From the NCBI GenBank assembly GCA_006226375.1, contig SBHC01000081.1, forward strand, positions 544,696-608,695: DNA of 64,000 nucleotides, given 5' to 3'. The position numbers and the translations under genes were made by a program. This document shows positions 18,279-27,158 of this stretch, in pieces. The DNA comes from Deltaproteobacteria bacterium. GTDB taxonomy: Bacteria; Myxococcota_C; UBA6777. The first letter of the stretch is position 1; the number at the start of each line of letters is the position of its first letter. The notes beneath the pieces were generated by a model that worked only from the letters and a program-made list of their open reading frames with translations, ran no database searches and was not told the DNA's origin.

Positions 18279-19178
18279 ATGCGTGCACACCGAAGCGAAG
18301 AGGAGGCGTCCGTTGGGCGCTACAGCCTTGGACGCGTGCTGGGACAAGGAGCGATGGGGATTGTTTTTATGGCCTTTGACAAGGCTCAGCGTCGCAATGT
18401 GGCGCTCAAGACACTCCTTCCTCAAGCCAAGGCCAAGCACCGCCGGGCGCTTCTGATGGAGGCACAGCTTCTTCGTCAGCTGCACCATCCAGGTATCCTT
18501 CCTCTCCTTGACATGGGTGAATGCGACAACGGCAAGCCGTTCTATACGATGCCACTTGTCCAAGGTCGCAGCCTGGAGCACTACCTCACAGAGGGGTTGT
18601 TGTCGCTACGCCAAGCTGTCCGCATCCTGACTGCACTATGTGACGCCCTTCAACACGCGCACAACCGTGAAATCATCCATTGCGATCTTAAGTCAGGCAA
18701 CGTCCTGATCACTCCAGAACAAGAAACGTTTCTGATCGACTGGGGAACTTCCGCTTCGTTCCTTGCCCCCCGAATGGAAGACGGCAAACGCCGCCCGGTT
18801 TATGGGACTCCTTTGTACATTGCTCCGGAAGTTCTCGCAGGAGATCCTCCGACACCAGCCGCAGATATGTACGCCCTCGGAGTTTTGCTGTACCAATGTT
18901 TGACCGGTGAGTTCCCGGTGTACGACGACGACATCATGACGTTGTTTCGCAAGACGCAACAAGCCAACATCGTATCGCCCAGCCAGAAAGCTCCCCACCT
19001 TACAGTTCCTCCGAAGTTGGAAGAGATCTGCATGCGTTTGCTTGCGAGGAGTCCCCACCAGCGATACTCTTCTTGCTTCGATGTTTACAACGATCTGGAC
19101 GGATGGCTGAATTCGTTCGAAACCCCGCAAACACCTCGCCCTCGATGGTTTGCGCCCCCGACCCACGCAATGACCTGA
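18279..19178 (+). CDS. Ser/Thr protein kinase, non-RD type
   Basis: 299 residues, nearly all one Hanks-type kinase domain; no membrane helix, so cytoplasmic. Gly-rich loop LGQGAMGIVF (21-30), Lys 44 (VALK), catalytic loop HCDLKSGN (134-141) and metal loop DWG (154-156). The Arg before the catalytic Asp (HRD) is Cys, so activation-loop phosphorylation control of the usual kind is not expected, and DFG is DWG. APE is present (IAPEVL). A GGGAGG stretch precedes the start. Its 40 C-terminal residues are Pro/Arg-rich. The substrate is unknown; the next gene starts about 100 bases downstream and seems to have its own promoter. Confidence 0.9.
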   Translation: MRAHRSEEEASVGRYSLGRVLGQGAMGIVFMAFDKAQRRNVALKTLLPQAKAKHRRALLMEAQLLRQLHHPGILPLLDMGECDNGKPFYTMPLVQGRSLEHYLTEGLLSLRQAVRILTALCDALQHAHNREIIHCDLKSGNVLITPEQETFLIDWGTSASFLAPRMEDGKRRPVYGTPLYIAPEVLAGDPPTPAADMYALGVLLYQCLTGEFPVYDDDIMTLFRKTQQANIVSPSQKAPHLTVPPKLEEICMRLLARSPHQRYSSCFDVYNDLDGWLNSFETPQTPRPRWFAPPTHAMT

Positions 19179-19232
19179 GATACCCGGCTGCTCCAAGCCT
19201 CTTCTCCAGCACCTTCCCAATCCAACTGCCCC

Positions 19233-19241
19233 TGTTACAAT
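19233..19241 (+). promoter_or_regulatory. Possible extended -10 promoter for the hydrolase gene
   Basis: TGTTACAAT, an extended -10 element, lies about 40 bases before the start codon at 19281. No good -35 is visible at the right distance. Confidence 0.35.
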
Positions 19242-19280
19242 CTCATGCACCTGTCCAACTTCCGTTTGAAGGAGCTGCTT

Positions 19281-20198
19281 ATGTCGTTTGAAGATCCCCC
19301 TGTTTTGCCGGACTTTTTGGTTCCAGAGTTACCGTTCCAACGCTTTGCGTACCGTTTGCAAAAGAGCGAGAGCCAAGGCTATCTGATGCATAGCATTGAC
19401 GAAGGACCTCGCGATGCTCCGGTCGTGTGGATGCAACACGGTAACCCGGCCTGGAGCTTCTTGTATCGCAAAGTGATCCAAGCCCTTCCTCCAGGACGGT
19501 TTCGTTGCATCGCCCCCGACTTAATTGGGTTTGGACTCTCCGACAAGTGGCCCAAAACATCCGACCACAGCCTCGATCGTCATATTCAAACATTGGTGGA
19601 ACTCGCCGAAGCGCTGGAGATATCGTCCATGATTGCGGTAGGCCAAGACTGGGGCGGGCCAACAGTGATGGGCCTAAGCGCAAGAGGTCCTGCTGAGGTA
19701 AAGGGTGTTGTCCTTGGCAACACCTCCGTTCTGGCTCCACGTCGCCCCCGAGGCACCCCGTTCCACAAGTTCTCGCACCTCCCAGTGCTAAGCGACTTCA
19801 TCTTTCGAGGGTTTGGCTTTCCACAGAACATCTTAGCCCGAGTCCAAGGAGACCGCTCCAGCATCAAGGGCGTTGTAGACCGGGCGTACCGATGGCCCTT
19901 GCGACGAATGAAGGACCGAGCCGGCCCTCTCGCCCTCGCCCGAATGGTCCCGAACAGCCCCAACCACCCGAGCATGAAGCCCTTGCAAGAAGGAGAAGCC
20001 TGGCTTCGACAATTTGAAGGCCCCATGGCTTTGGTGTGGGGAGAAAAAGATCCCATTCTAGGCAAGGTCCTCAAGCGACATGCCGAAGCCTTCCCCCACG
20101 CCCAGGTGACCCGCACCCAAGCCGGTCATTTCCTCCAAGAAGAAGTCCCCCAAGCCATCGCCGACGCCATCGTCCATGTCGCCGATCAATCCGGATAA
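19281..20198 (+). CDS. Haloalkane dehalogenase-like alpha/beta hydrolase
   Basis: 305 residues from ATG 19281, decided by GGAG 6-9 bases upstream. Cytoplasmic. The oxyanion/halide motif HGNPAWS (53-59), nucleophile Asp 123 in GQDWGGP with the following halide-binding Trp, acid in WGEKDPILG and catalytic His in AGHFLQEE make up the haloalkane-dehalogenase pattern (HxNPxxS and DWGG). This predicts hydrolysis of a carbon-halogen bond or a related substrate; the same motifs also occur in some epoxide hydrolase relatives, so the substrate is not certain. No neighbouring catabolic genes. Confidence 0.8.
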   Translation: MSFEDPPVLPDFLVPELPFQRFAYRLQKSESQGYLMHSIDEGPRDAPVVWMQHGNPAWSFLYRKVIQALPPGRFRCIAPDLIGFGLSDKWPKTSDHSLDRHIQTLVELAEALEISSMIAVGQDWGGPTVMGLSARGPAEVKGVVLGNTSVLAPRRPRGTPFHKFSHLPVLSDFIFRGFGFPQNILARVQGDRSSIKGVVDRAYRWPLRRMKDRAGPLALARMVPNSPNHPSMKPLQEGEAWLRQFEGPMALVWGEKDPILGKVLKRHAEAFPHAQVTRTQAGHFLQEEVPQAIADAIVHVADQSG

Positions 20199-20324
20199 CC
20201 CCCACCCATCGGATCAACGAATTCATTCACTGAATCATCCAATCGACGCATCCACCCATCGGATCAACAAATTCCCCCCATGCCCCACACCAAAACACAC
20301 CTAGCCTGCGAATAAACTCCCAGA

Positions 20325-20400
20325 TTCATGGGTTCATGGGTGGTTCATGGGTGGGTTCATGGGTGGTTCGTGGAATCATGGGTGGTTCGTGGGTTCGTGG
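20325..20400. repeat. Short imperfect tandem repeats (TTCATGGG / TTCGTGG)
   Basis: At least eight copies of TTC(A/G)TGG separated by 1-3 bases. Just upstream, two copies of CACCCATCGGATCAAC lie near 20205 and 20251. The block sits between the convergent ends of the hydrolase gene and hisS and contains no open frame. Confidence 0.85.
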
Positions 20401-20451
20401 AATGTATCCATCGATTCATCCAATCGTGGAGAAACGGGTTCATCGAATCCG

Positions 20452-21825
20452 TTAGGCCAATTCAGCGAGGAGACCCGCCCAATCGAGGGTTTGTTGTTCG
20501 CCGGTGGCCATGGTTTTGAGGGAGACAGTGCCATTGTTGCGTTCGTCTTCACCTACGATGGCGACATAAGGGACGTTGCGTTGGTTGGCGTATTTCATTT
20601 GCTTCTTGAGCTTTACAGAAGCGGGGTACAGTTCGGCGTTAACGCCTTCTTGACGGAGTTTGTGTACCGTTTCAAAGGCGGAGAAGTGACTTTCTTCGTC
20701 GAGGGCAACAAACAGGATTTGGGTTTGTTCCGCTGCATTTTCGGGGAACAGGTTGAGCTCTTCCATGACATCGTAGATGCGCTCTGCACCAAACGAGACT
20801 CCGACGCCTGACATGTCTTTAAGGCCAAACATATCGGTAAGGTCGGCGTAACGCCCACCTCCACCGATGCTTCCCATTTGAATGTTTTGCTGGGATGGAA
20901 TGGAGGTGTCGACGACCACTTCAAACACGCAGCCGGTGTAGTAGCTGAGACCGCGAGCCAGCTTGAAGTCGATCGCCAGTTGGTTGGTGAGTTCGTAGCG
21001 TTCGAGGTAACGCTGCACCTTTCGAATTTCGGCGATACCTTGTTGTCCAATCTCAGAGTTTGCAAACAAACGCTCCAAGGTGTCGATGTTGTCGGCTTGC
21101 AGGGCCTCTTCGATTTTGCTGTGAGCTTCGGCGGGGATGCCTCGCTGTTCGAGTTCCCGACACACACCAGCCCAGCCATCTTTCATCTTGTCGAGTTTGT
21201 CGATGGCCATGGAGATGTCGGTGGTTTTGTCGGGGTGACCGCAATATTCAGCGACACCTTCCAGGATGTTTCTGTGGTTCACTCGAATGGTCACGCCGAG
21301 ATTGAGAGCGGCAAACACTTCGTCGTAGATCTGGATGAGTTCGGCTTCGCACATCAGGGAGTCGGTGCCAATGACATCGACGTCACACTGGTAGAACTCT
21401 TGGTAACGGCCTTTTTGAGGACGATCTGCGCGCCACACAGGCTGAATTTGATAACGCTTGAAGGGGAAGGCGAGGTCGTTTTGGTGTTGGACCACAAACC
21501 GGGCAAAGGGAACCGTCAGGTCGTAACGCATCCCTCGTTTGCAGATGGAGAAGAGGAGTCGATCGGAGTCACGGGCCTCAAGGGCGTCGTTGTCGGCTTT
21601 GCGGAGGTAATCGCCGTTGTTGAGGACCTTAAACAGGAGCTGGTCGCCTTCTTCGCCGTACTTTCCGGTCAGAGTCACCAGATTTTCCATGGAGGGGGTT
21701 TCAATAGGCTCAAACCCGTAACGCACAAACACCTGACGGATGGTGTCGAACAAAAAATCGCGCTTGCGTACTTCGTTGGGTCCAAAATCGCGTGTCCCTT
21801 TGGGAATGCTTGGCTTCACTGACAT
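20452..21825 (-). CDS. hisS: Histidyl-tRNA synthetase, Bacteroidota-like form
   Basis: 457 residues from ATG 21825, preferred because AAGGA lies 8 bases upstream; an upstream in-frame ATG would add 11 residues. Class II synthetase that charges tRNA-His. Motif 2 area RADRPQKGRYQEFYQCD, the His-binding loop ARGLSYYTGCVFE and GGGGRYADL are intact, and the C-terminal anticodon-binding domain (about 365-457) is present. The N-terminus KPSIPKGTRDFGP and the block FPFKRYQIQPVWRADRP are, from memory, characteristic of the Bacteroidota and eukaryote-like HisRS branch rather than of the usual proteobacterial enzyme, which hints at transfer. Whether another hisS exists in the genome is unknown. Confidence 0.95.
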   Translation of the reverse strand: MSVKPSIPKGTRDFGPNEVRKRDFLFDTIRQVFVRYGFEPIETPSMENLVTLTGKYGEEGDQLLFKVLNNGDYLRKADNDALEARDSDRLLFSICKRGMRYDLTVPFARFVVQHQNDLAFPFKRYQIQPVWRADRPQKGRYQEFYQCDVDVIGTDSLMCEAELIQIYDEVFAALNLGVTIRVNHRNILEGVAEYCGHPDKTTDISMAIDKLDKMKDGWAGVCRELEQRGIPAEAHSKIEEALQADNIDTLERLFANSEIGQQGIAEIRKVQRYLERYELTNQLAIDFKLARGLSYYTGCVFEVVVDTSIPSQQNIQMGSIGGGGRYADLTDMFGLKDMSGVGVSFGAERIYDVMEELNLFPENAAEQTQILFVALDEESHFSAFETVHKLRQEGVNAELYPASVKLKKQMKYANQRNVPYVAIVGEDERNNGTVSLKTMATGEQQTLDWAGLLAELA

Positions 21826-22035
21826 GGATTCGTTCCTTCTCCTCGTTGGCGTGCTCAATCCTACTCTTCAGATCGTACGGCAATACCGTGATCTGGGTTC
21901 ATTCGCAAGGGACCCCCTGGCAGAAAGCCGAAAGATTTTGTACATTGGGAACGATCTCTGCGAATACTTTTAGAAAGCAGCACAATACTTTGCGGCAACA
22001 ATACGAACGTTTGCTTCATCACCTCTGGGGTTTGA

Positions 22036-23499
22036 ATGTCTTCTTCGTCTACACCATCCACTCTGCAAGCCTGGGGAGATGGTTCTTTGCAATCCAAACA
22101 AAGAGACCTAGGAGACAGCCACGTCAACCTACATGAGGTTTCGGGTTCAGCGGATTCATTCCTCGAACTGGAGCAGTGGCTCGACCAAGAGATAGCCTCT
22201 TTGGATCACAACATTACGCTCCCCCCCCATCTGCTCTCGACAGAGGCAGCTGCAGCCATCGCTCTGGTGGACAGCAACACCTCGCTACCCAGCCTAACAA
22301 ATGAAACGAACTTGTCTACAGAAGTAGAAAGTGACACACATCCTGATGGCCATCCTGTGTCTCCAGGCTTGTTGGACACGCAGTTGGTAGAGAAGATCCC
22401 GATTCAGGGGGATGTCTTTGTAGAACCCAACCTGCCCCATTGCTTGGCAAAGCAGTTTTCCGCAACGTCACTTCCCCATACGTTGGATTCGTCCAGCTCA
22501 GAAAGCATCCCTTCTCTGGACAAGAGCGCGGTCAGTTCGACTGTTCGTGTGAAGGGAAAAGCCCCCAACGTATGCCATACTCTCTCACCCGATGATGAAT
22601 ACGAAGAGATCAAGCAAGCAATTGGCTTTGGAGCAGACTTTTCAGGAGAGATAGCAGAGACCTGTCAGGAGGTCCCGACCCTTTCATCTCGACTCCGTCA
22701 GGAAACCAAAGGAACCGATCCAAACATTGAATCCGCGCCCAATTGGCAAGCACTTTCGGCCATGGGAGCATCCTCTCCCCATACACCTCAACCTCGCCAA
22801 GCGGAAGAGTTGTTCTTCTCCGGATCCTTTGAGGATCTTGCCCAGCTTAGCGCCAAGTCAGCTTTCCACAGTTTTCGGCCGGGTCCAACGGCCAAGCCGA
22901 CGGAGATACCGAAGGAATCTCCCGACGACGTTAACCTCGCAGAGCTAAGCTCCTGGTCCTCTTTGGAGCCGACTTCCTCCTCTCCGCGCCACGATCAAGA
23001 TTTGTCGTCCCCCCCAAAACCTGTTATGATCCCAATTGTTGCAAGCAAACCTCGCTTACATTCTACAGTACAGATGGATCTTGACCCGACTCACCCGGAC
23101 AATCAAATGGCTCCCTCCGGTCCGTTCGAAGACTCCCAGAAGAAGGAACAACGCTTGGATTTTCCACAGGAAATAAGTTCAGACGAGATTACCACAGCAG
23201 CAAGTACACCTGCAGTGACGGCCTCCGAGCCCATCCGAAGCTCTGAGGTGCGACGAGAAAGAGATGAGCCGCCTCCCCTTGCCTTTGAATACGAGGAGCT
23301 TGCGGCCCCAAGAACCCCTCCTCCCTGGAGTATGAACCCAGCGGCACCCAAGGTTGCGTTGCCCTCTCTAGCTCCTTCACCAGAAGAAACAGAAAGTCCA
23401 CCTGTAGAGGAGTCTCGCACTCCGGTGCTTTTTCTTCTGGTGGTGACGCTTCTCTCGGTGGTAGCCGTCTCCTTTTGGCTTCTCACCGCTCTTCGATAA
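22036..23499 (+). CDS. Ser/Pro/Glu-rich protein with a C-terminal membrane anchor, unknown function
   Basis: 487 residues, no family recognised. Almost the whole chain (1-460) is low-complexity, rich in Ser, Pro, Glu and Thr, with scattered short acidic segments (DDEYEEIKQAIGFGAD), and is probably disordered. The last 25 residues are a hydrophobic helix (FLLVVTLLSVVAVSFWLL) ending ALR, so the protein is likely tail-anchored with the bulk in the cytoplasm. No signal peptide and no strong ribosome-binding site. Divergent from hisS and convergent with the next unknown gene. Confidence 0.65.
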   Translation: MSSSSTPSTLQAWGDGSLQSKQRDLGDSHVNLHEVSGSADSFLELEQWLDQEIASLDHNITLPPHLLSTEAAAAIALVDSNTSLPSLTNETNLSTEVESDTHPDGHPVSPGLLDTQLVEKIPIQGDVFVEPNLPHCLAKQFSATSLPHTLDSSSSESIPSLDKSAVSSTVRVKGKAPNVCHTLSPDDEYEEIKQAIGFGADFSGEIAETCQEVPTLSSRLRQETKGTDPNIESAPNWQALSAMGASSPHTPQPRQAEELFFSGSFEDLAQLSAKSAFHSFRPGPTAKPTEIPKESPDDVNLAELSSWSSLEPTSSSPRHDQDLSSPPKPVMIPIVASKPRLHSTVQMDLDPTHPDNQMAPSGPFEDSQKKEQRLDFPQEISSDEITTAASTPAVTASEPIRSSEVRRERDEPPPLAFEYEELAAPRTPPPWSMNPAAPKVALPSLAPSPEETESPPVEESRTPVLFLLVVTLLSVVAVSFWLLTALR

Positions 23500-23532
23500 T
23501 CTTATGCTTGCTTGAGAGCACCTGTCCCCAGC

Positions 23533-24684
23533 TCAGGCATCCCAACCGAAATCGTCCTCGTCTTCCTCATCATCGCTAGGAACCCACGTTTGTTTTGTGA
23601 ACTCCTGTAGCCAATCCTCAACCTCGGAAGGGCTTATGATTTCGAGGACTTCTACTTTGGAGCGCAGGGCGTCATGAAGTGGAGCAAAGAAGTTGGCATC
23701 CCAAGTGTGCTGCGACCAAGTGGTTTCCAGAACGATCATCTTTGTTCCCTGAAACTCACGGATTGTCAGAGGCGAAGCTTCCCCCTGAATCGTGTGTCTT
23801 CCATCGTCCAAGGCAGACACATCTGTGTGTTGGGCCAGCTGCGTCCAGTGCACATAGTTCCAGAGCCCAACATCTGACAACGGCTGCTCGAGTTGGACTT
23901 CTCCCCGTGCAATTTCGCCCAGCTCCGGATCCGGGAGAGCCGACGTTAACATCGGACCATCAGGATCGAGAAGGAGGGTTTGCTGCAACAAGGTAAACAA
24001 GTGGTAGTTGTTGCGAACCCCCTCGATTGCAATACGGAACCCCTTCGTTTCTCCAGGATGGAGGACCAGAAACTCCTGGTTGTCCACCATGATCAACAGT
24101 TGGTAGAGGTAATCAACAAGCCCATGAACTTCGTCCATTGCTTCTGCAACACGCATCAACGAATCGCGCTCACGAGCACGCTCCCGGGCTGGGACACTGC
24201 GGGCCAACATCGTCATCGCAGGCAGAATGATAAAGCCAAGGGCTCGCCACCCTTTCACCCACTCGGGCTCTTGTGCAAAGAATTGCTCCAACAGATCTTC
24301 GGGGAGATCGTCGGGGCTGTCGAGATCCCAGCGAGCTTCCACTTCAACCACAAGCTGAAGCGCGTCCAGCAGACACTGTTCCAGGATCTCAACGACAACA
24401 TCCACCAAGATTTCAGGATCGGCACCTTGCTCCACAAGGGAACCACAAAACAAAGCAACCCGGGACGCACGATACGGATCGCCCTCACGCAGAGGAGTCT
24501 CCAAAGAGCCTAGCACTTCGTCGAGTTCGATCGTCTCAAGGGGTTCCACCACTTCCATCCAGGCAGCTTCTTCCTCAAACAACCCCCCAACCTCCAAGTC
24601 CACGACTTCATGAATGGAGTCGGGAGCTTGCTGTATCCACGTTACCAAAGCCTTGGTAACCTCTTCCCAGTTGTGTTCTGTCAT
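23533..24684 (-). CDS. Acidic protein of unknown function
   Basis: 383 residues from ATG 24684, with AGGA upstream. No domain recognised. Strongly acidic, mostly helical in the first 200 residues (EILVDVVVEILEQCLLDAL), with a mixed alpha/beta second half that includes GTKMIVLETTWSQHTWD, and ending in an Asp/Glu run. No signal peptide or membrane helix. It lies downstream of thiE on the same strand, separated by 166 bases, so it is probably transcribed separately. Confidence 0.7.
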   Translation of the reverse strand: MTEHNWEEVTKALVTWIQQAPDSIHEVVDLEVGGLFEEEAAWMEVVEPLETIELDEVLGSLETPLREGDPYRASRVALFCGSLVEQGADPEILVDVVVEILEQCLLDALQLVVEVEARWDLDSPDDLPEDLLEQFFAQEPEWVKGWRALGFIILPAMTMLARSVPARERARERDSLMRVAEAMDEVHGLVDYLYQLLIMVDNQEFLVLHPGETKGFRIAIEGVRNNYHLFTLLQQTLLLDPDGPMLTSALPDPELGEIARGEVQLEQPLSDVGLWNYVHWTQLAQHTDVSALDDGRHTIQGEASPLTIREFQGTKMIVLETTWSQHTWDANFFAPLHDALRSKVEVLEIISPSEVEDWLQEFTKQTWVPSDDEEDEDDFGWDA

Positions 24685-24850
24685 TCCAAATCCTATCTCA
24701 GGTTCTGCTGTGCCACCCGGCTCGGTTCCGAGCAACGAATGTTCCTAACCATAACCTCAGAAGGCTCAGGCGGCAAAAATGTTGACGCAGCAACCCTTTC
24801 TTTCTTGGAAAGAGCCTCTCATAAGGGAGCGTCAACGTGCACTCCGAGCG

Positions 24851-25489
24851 TCATTTTAGAGAAGAAGTCGGAAATGACGCCCGCAAATATCGCACATACT
24901 CTTCGGGGTTGGAGGCATGGACCAGGGATGAGACCACAGCGACACCTGACGCACCAGCCTTCCAGAGGGTGCCAACGTTTTCCAACGCGACACCGCCGAT
25001 CCCAACTAAAGGAACACGGATCTGACGTGCAATGTTGTGCAACAAGCCAGGACCCTCTGGAGTTTTCCCAGGCTTGCTTGAGGTCGAAAACATTGTGCCT
25101 ACAAGAAGATAGTCGAGATTTTCAGTCTCAGCATTTTGAGCCGCAGCCAAGCTGTGTACCGACCGGCCCAACCAGTACGAAGCAGGCACATGCTGACGAA
25201 CTTCAGCAGCGGATGGACCTTGTTCTGGAAGATGAACCCCATCAGCCTCTGCAGCCAGAGCAACCTCCCAACGACCGTTCACAACGAACGGCACATCTTG
25301 CGGGATCAGGGGCCTCAACCTTTGTGCGCAAAGCATGGCGTCTTGTTCACTGGAATGTTTGTCCCGAAGCATCACCATCGAAAGACCACCAGCGACAGCC
25401 TGAGGAACCAAAGTATCGAGTCGCTCAAGGGGAACGCGGCCCACGTCCACCACAAACACCAACCAGGGAAGGGAGAGTCGGACAGCCAT
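24851..25489 (-). CDS. Thiamine phosphate synthase-like protein (ThiE/TenI family)
   Basis: 212 residues, TIM-barrel. ThiE joins hydroxymethylpyrimidine diphosphate and thiazole phosphate. Motifs that fit the family are MLRDK (substrate/phosphate), FVVNGRWEVA, DGVHLPE, GRSVHS, YLLVGTMFSTSSKPG and PLVGIGGV. It begins 7 bases after the stop of the M48 protease gene (a GTG at 25492 is the alternative start), so it is translated from the same message, although no functional tie is evident. TenI-like proteins look very similar, and no other thiamine genes are nearby, so the exact activity is open. Confidence 0.8.
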   Translation of the reverse strand: MAVRLSLPWLVFVVDVGRVPLERLDTLVPQAVAGGLSMVMLRDKHSSEQDAMLCAQRLRPLIPQDVPFVVNGRWEVALAAEADGVHLPEQGPSAAEVRQHVPASYWLGRSVHSLAAAQNAETENLDYLLVGTMFSTSSKPGKTPEGPGLLHNIARQIRVPLVGIGGVALENVGTLWKAGASGVAVVSSLVHASNPEEYVRYLRASFPTSSLK

Positions 25490-25496
25490 CACCGAC

Positions 25497-26963
25497 TCAC
25501 TTTAACTTACGACGTGGATTCTGCATCTTCCAACGACCCCACACACGACGAACCATTTGGACTCTTCGATACAGGCTCGGGTAGTTTCGGAGAGCCTGGA
25601 TGTCTTTTGTGTTTTTCTTGAGGATCTCTCCGGGCTGTTTGCCGTGAAGCTTGAGCAAGGCATGCACCAAATGCTTGGGAGAAATCCCCGCCCGAAGCAA
25701 GATCAGAGTCCCTCCTTTGTCGGCTTCCAGCTCGACTTTGGGCGCCTTCTTTCCAAACGCTTCCAACAACGGAAGCAGGTTGCCTTGCCTCATCACTCGA
25801 CGAAGCGCTGGCCCAGTTCGGCCCGTTAGAAACCACTCCACCTCTTCGCTCATAAGCTGGTACAGATGCTCCCCCACCGACTTGGACAACAGCCACAGAT
25901 TCCGCACAGCATGTCCGTGGTCACCGTGTGCCAGCTCATGCGCAAACACAGCCGCAAGCTCCAAGTCAGTGAGATCGCCAGCGAGCCCGCTTGTAACGTA
26001 AGTGGTGCAGCCTGTATTGAAAGCGTTCATCACGGGGCTATCCAACGCGACCACCCGATAACAAGGAACCATGCCCTGATCGAGGGCAAACCGCCGAACC
26101 TTGGCAAAGACTCGCTTCACTCGCCGGTTAAACTTCTTTCGACGGCTCACATGCATCGCCTGAGACAACTGTTTCATGGTGTGCTGTAAATGCTTGGGCA
26201 AGCGACCGTTGATTTGCTGGGTTGTGGGAAGATTCTTCAATGACCAGGAAAAGTAGTGGTCAAACGACTTCTTCACAGGAGCAGGAACGCGCTCCAGCGA
26301 CTTCTTCCACCGGTTCGGCACCTTGCGATACGACTCTTTGAACAAGAACACAGGAAAGTCTCGCAAGATCGGCTTCAAACGCCTCACACCTCGGGCGTAC
26401 ATCTTCGAGATGCGTGTTCCGTAGTTGTACTTCAAGAAGCGGTACTGGTTGCGAACATAAGGCAGGTATTGCTTGTTGATCAGCGGCCCCCAGAACTCAC
26501 GGTTGGCCTCTTTCAAATACGACAGCTTTGGGATCCAGTATTCTTTGTTGGCCTTCCACACAAACTTTACCTTTGGACCCCAGAACTCCTTGCCTTCCTT
26601 GGCACGAGCCCGGAGACGAGGTCCCCAAAACTCCTTGTTGGCCTTCCACACAAACTTTACCTTTGGACCCCAAAATGTCTTCACCGTATGCCATAGCGTC
26701 TCTTTCTTCACCGCAGGTTTTCGTCGCTTTCGTTGCAACGCACGCAAACGTCGAACGTTCTGCTGAGGGACCACTCGACGCTGAGGTTGGGTAGAAACAG
26801 CGCGTCGCTGACCTTGAGTTGGAAGGGTCCGAGCGGTGGGTTTCGAGTGAGGGCGAGAGGTTGGTGAAGCTTCTGCAACACCGGCGGGTCCCATGCTTGA
26901 GCATAGGAAAGCCGTGAGCAACAAAGCCCGAAAGTTGGAAGAAAAGAGAAAGCCACGTTGCAT
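25497..26963 (-). CDS. Secreted M48-family metalloprotease with FWGPK repeats
   Basis: 488 residues from ATG 26963 (AAGGA 7 bases upstream). Signal peptide ending GVAEA. A basic Ser/Arg-rich stretch (about 35-80) is followed by four copies of a repeat built on FWGPKVKFVWKANKEFW (about 88-165). The C-terminal part is an M48 zinc protease: AHELAHGDHGHA (HExxH near residue 342) and a downstream ELEADKGG supplying the third ligand. Membrane helices typical of HtpX are absent, so it resembles the soluble periplasmic BepA/YfgC branch that handles outer-membrane proteins. thiE follows directly. Confidence 0.85.
   Translation of the reverse strand: MQRGFLFSSNFRALLLTAFLCSSMGPAGVAEASPTSRPHSKPTARTLPTQGQRRAVSTQPQRRVVPQQNVRRLRALQRKRRKPAVKKETLWHTVKTFWGPKVKFVWKANKEFWGPRLRARAKEGKEFWGPKVKFVWKANKEYWIPKLSYLKEANREFWGPLINKQYLPYVRNQYRFLKYNYGTRISKMYARGVRRLKPILRDFPVFLFKESYRKVPNRWKKSLERVPAPVKKSFDHYFSWSLKNLPTTQQINGRLPKHLQHTMKQLSQAMHVSRRKKFNRRVKRVFAKVRRFALDQGMVPCYRVVALDSPVMNAFNTGCTTYVTSGLAGDLTDLELAAVFAHELAHGDHGHAVRNLWLLSKSVGEHLYQLMSEEVEWFLTGRTGPALRRVMRQGNLLPLLEAFGKKAPKVELEADKGGTLILLRAGISPKHLVHALLKLHGKQPGEILKKNTKDIQALRNYPSLYRRVQMVRRVWGRWKMQNPRRKLK
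26545..26672. repeat. 38-base direct repeat in the protease gene
   Basis: Identical 38-base copies at 26545-26582 and 26635-26672, spaced 90 bases. They encode the WGPKVKFVWKANKE unit. The base-level identity points to recent duplication or conversion. Confidence 0.85.
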
Positions 26964-27158
26964 ATTCAAATCCTTGTTGTTCCAGCAAGGGAGTTGTTGT
27001 GTTGGAAGATTCTAGTACCCAATATAGGTCGCAAGGGGCAAAGCGTCCAATGAGAACTTGCCAAACCCCCTTCATCCAGACTATTCATGGGAACTGTTGA
27101 AACGGGGCCAAACCCTCCTGGCCAACCACACACTTGCCCTTCCGAAAGGAACCTCTCG

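Noticed and set aside
20325..20400. CRISPR array
   Set aside because: Units are 7-9 bases with 1-3 base spacing, without spacers or cas genes.
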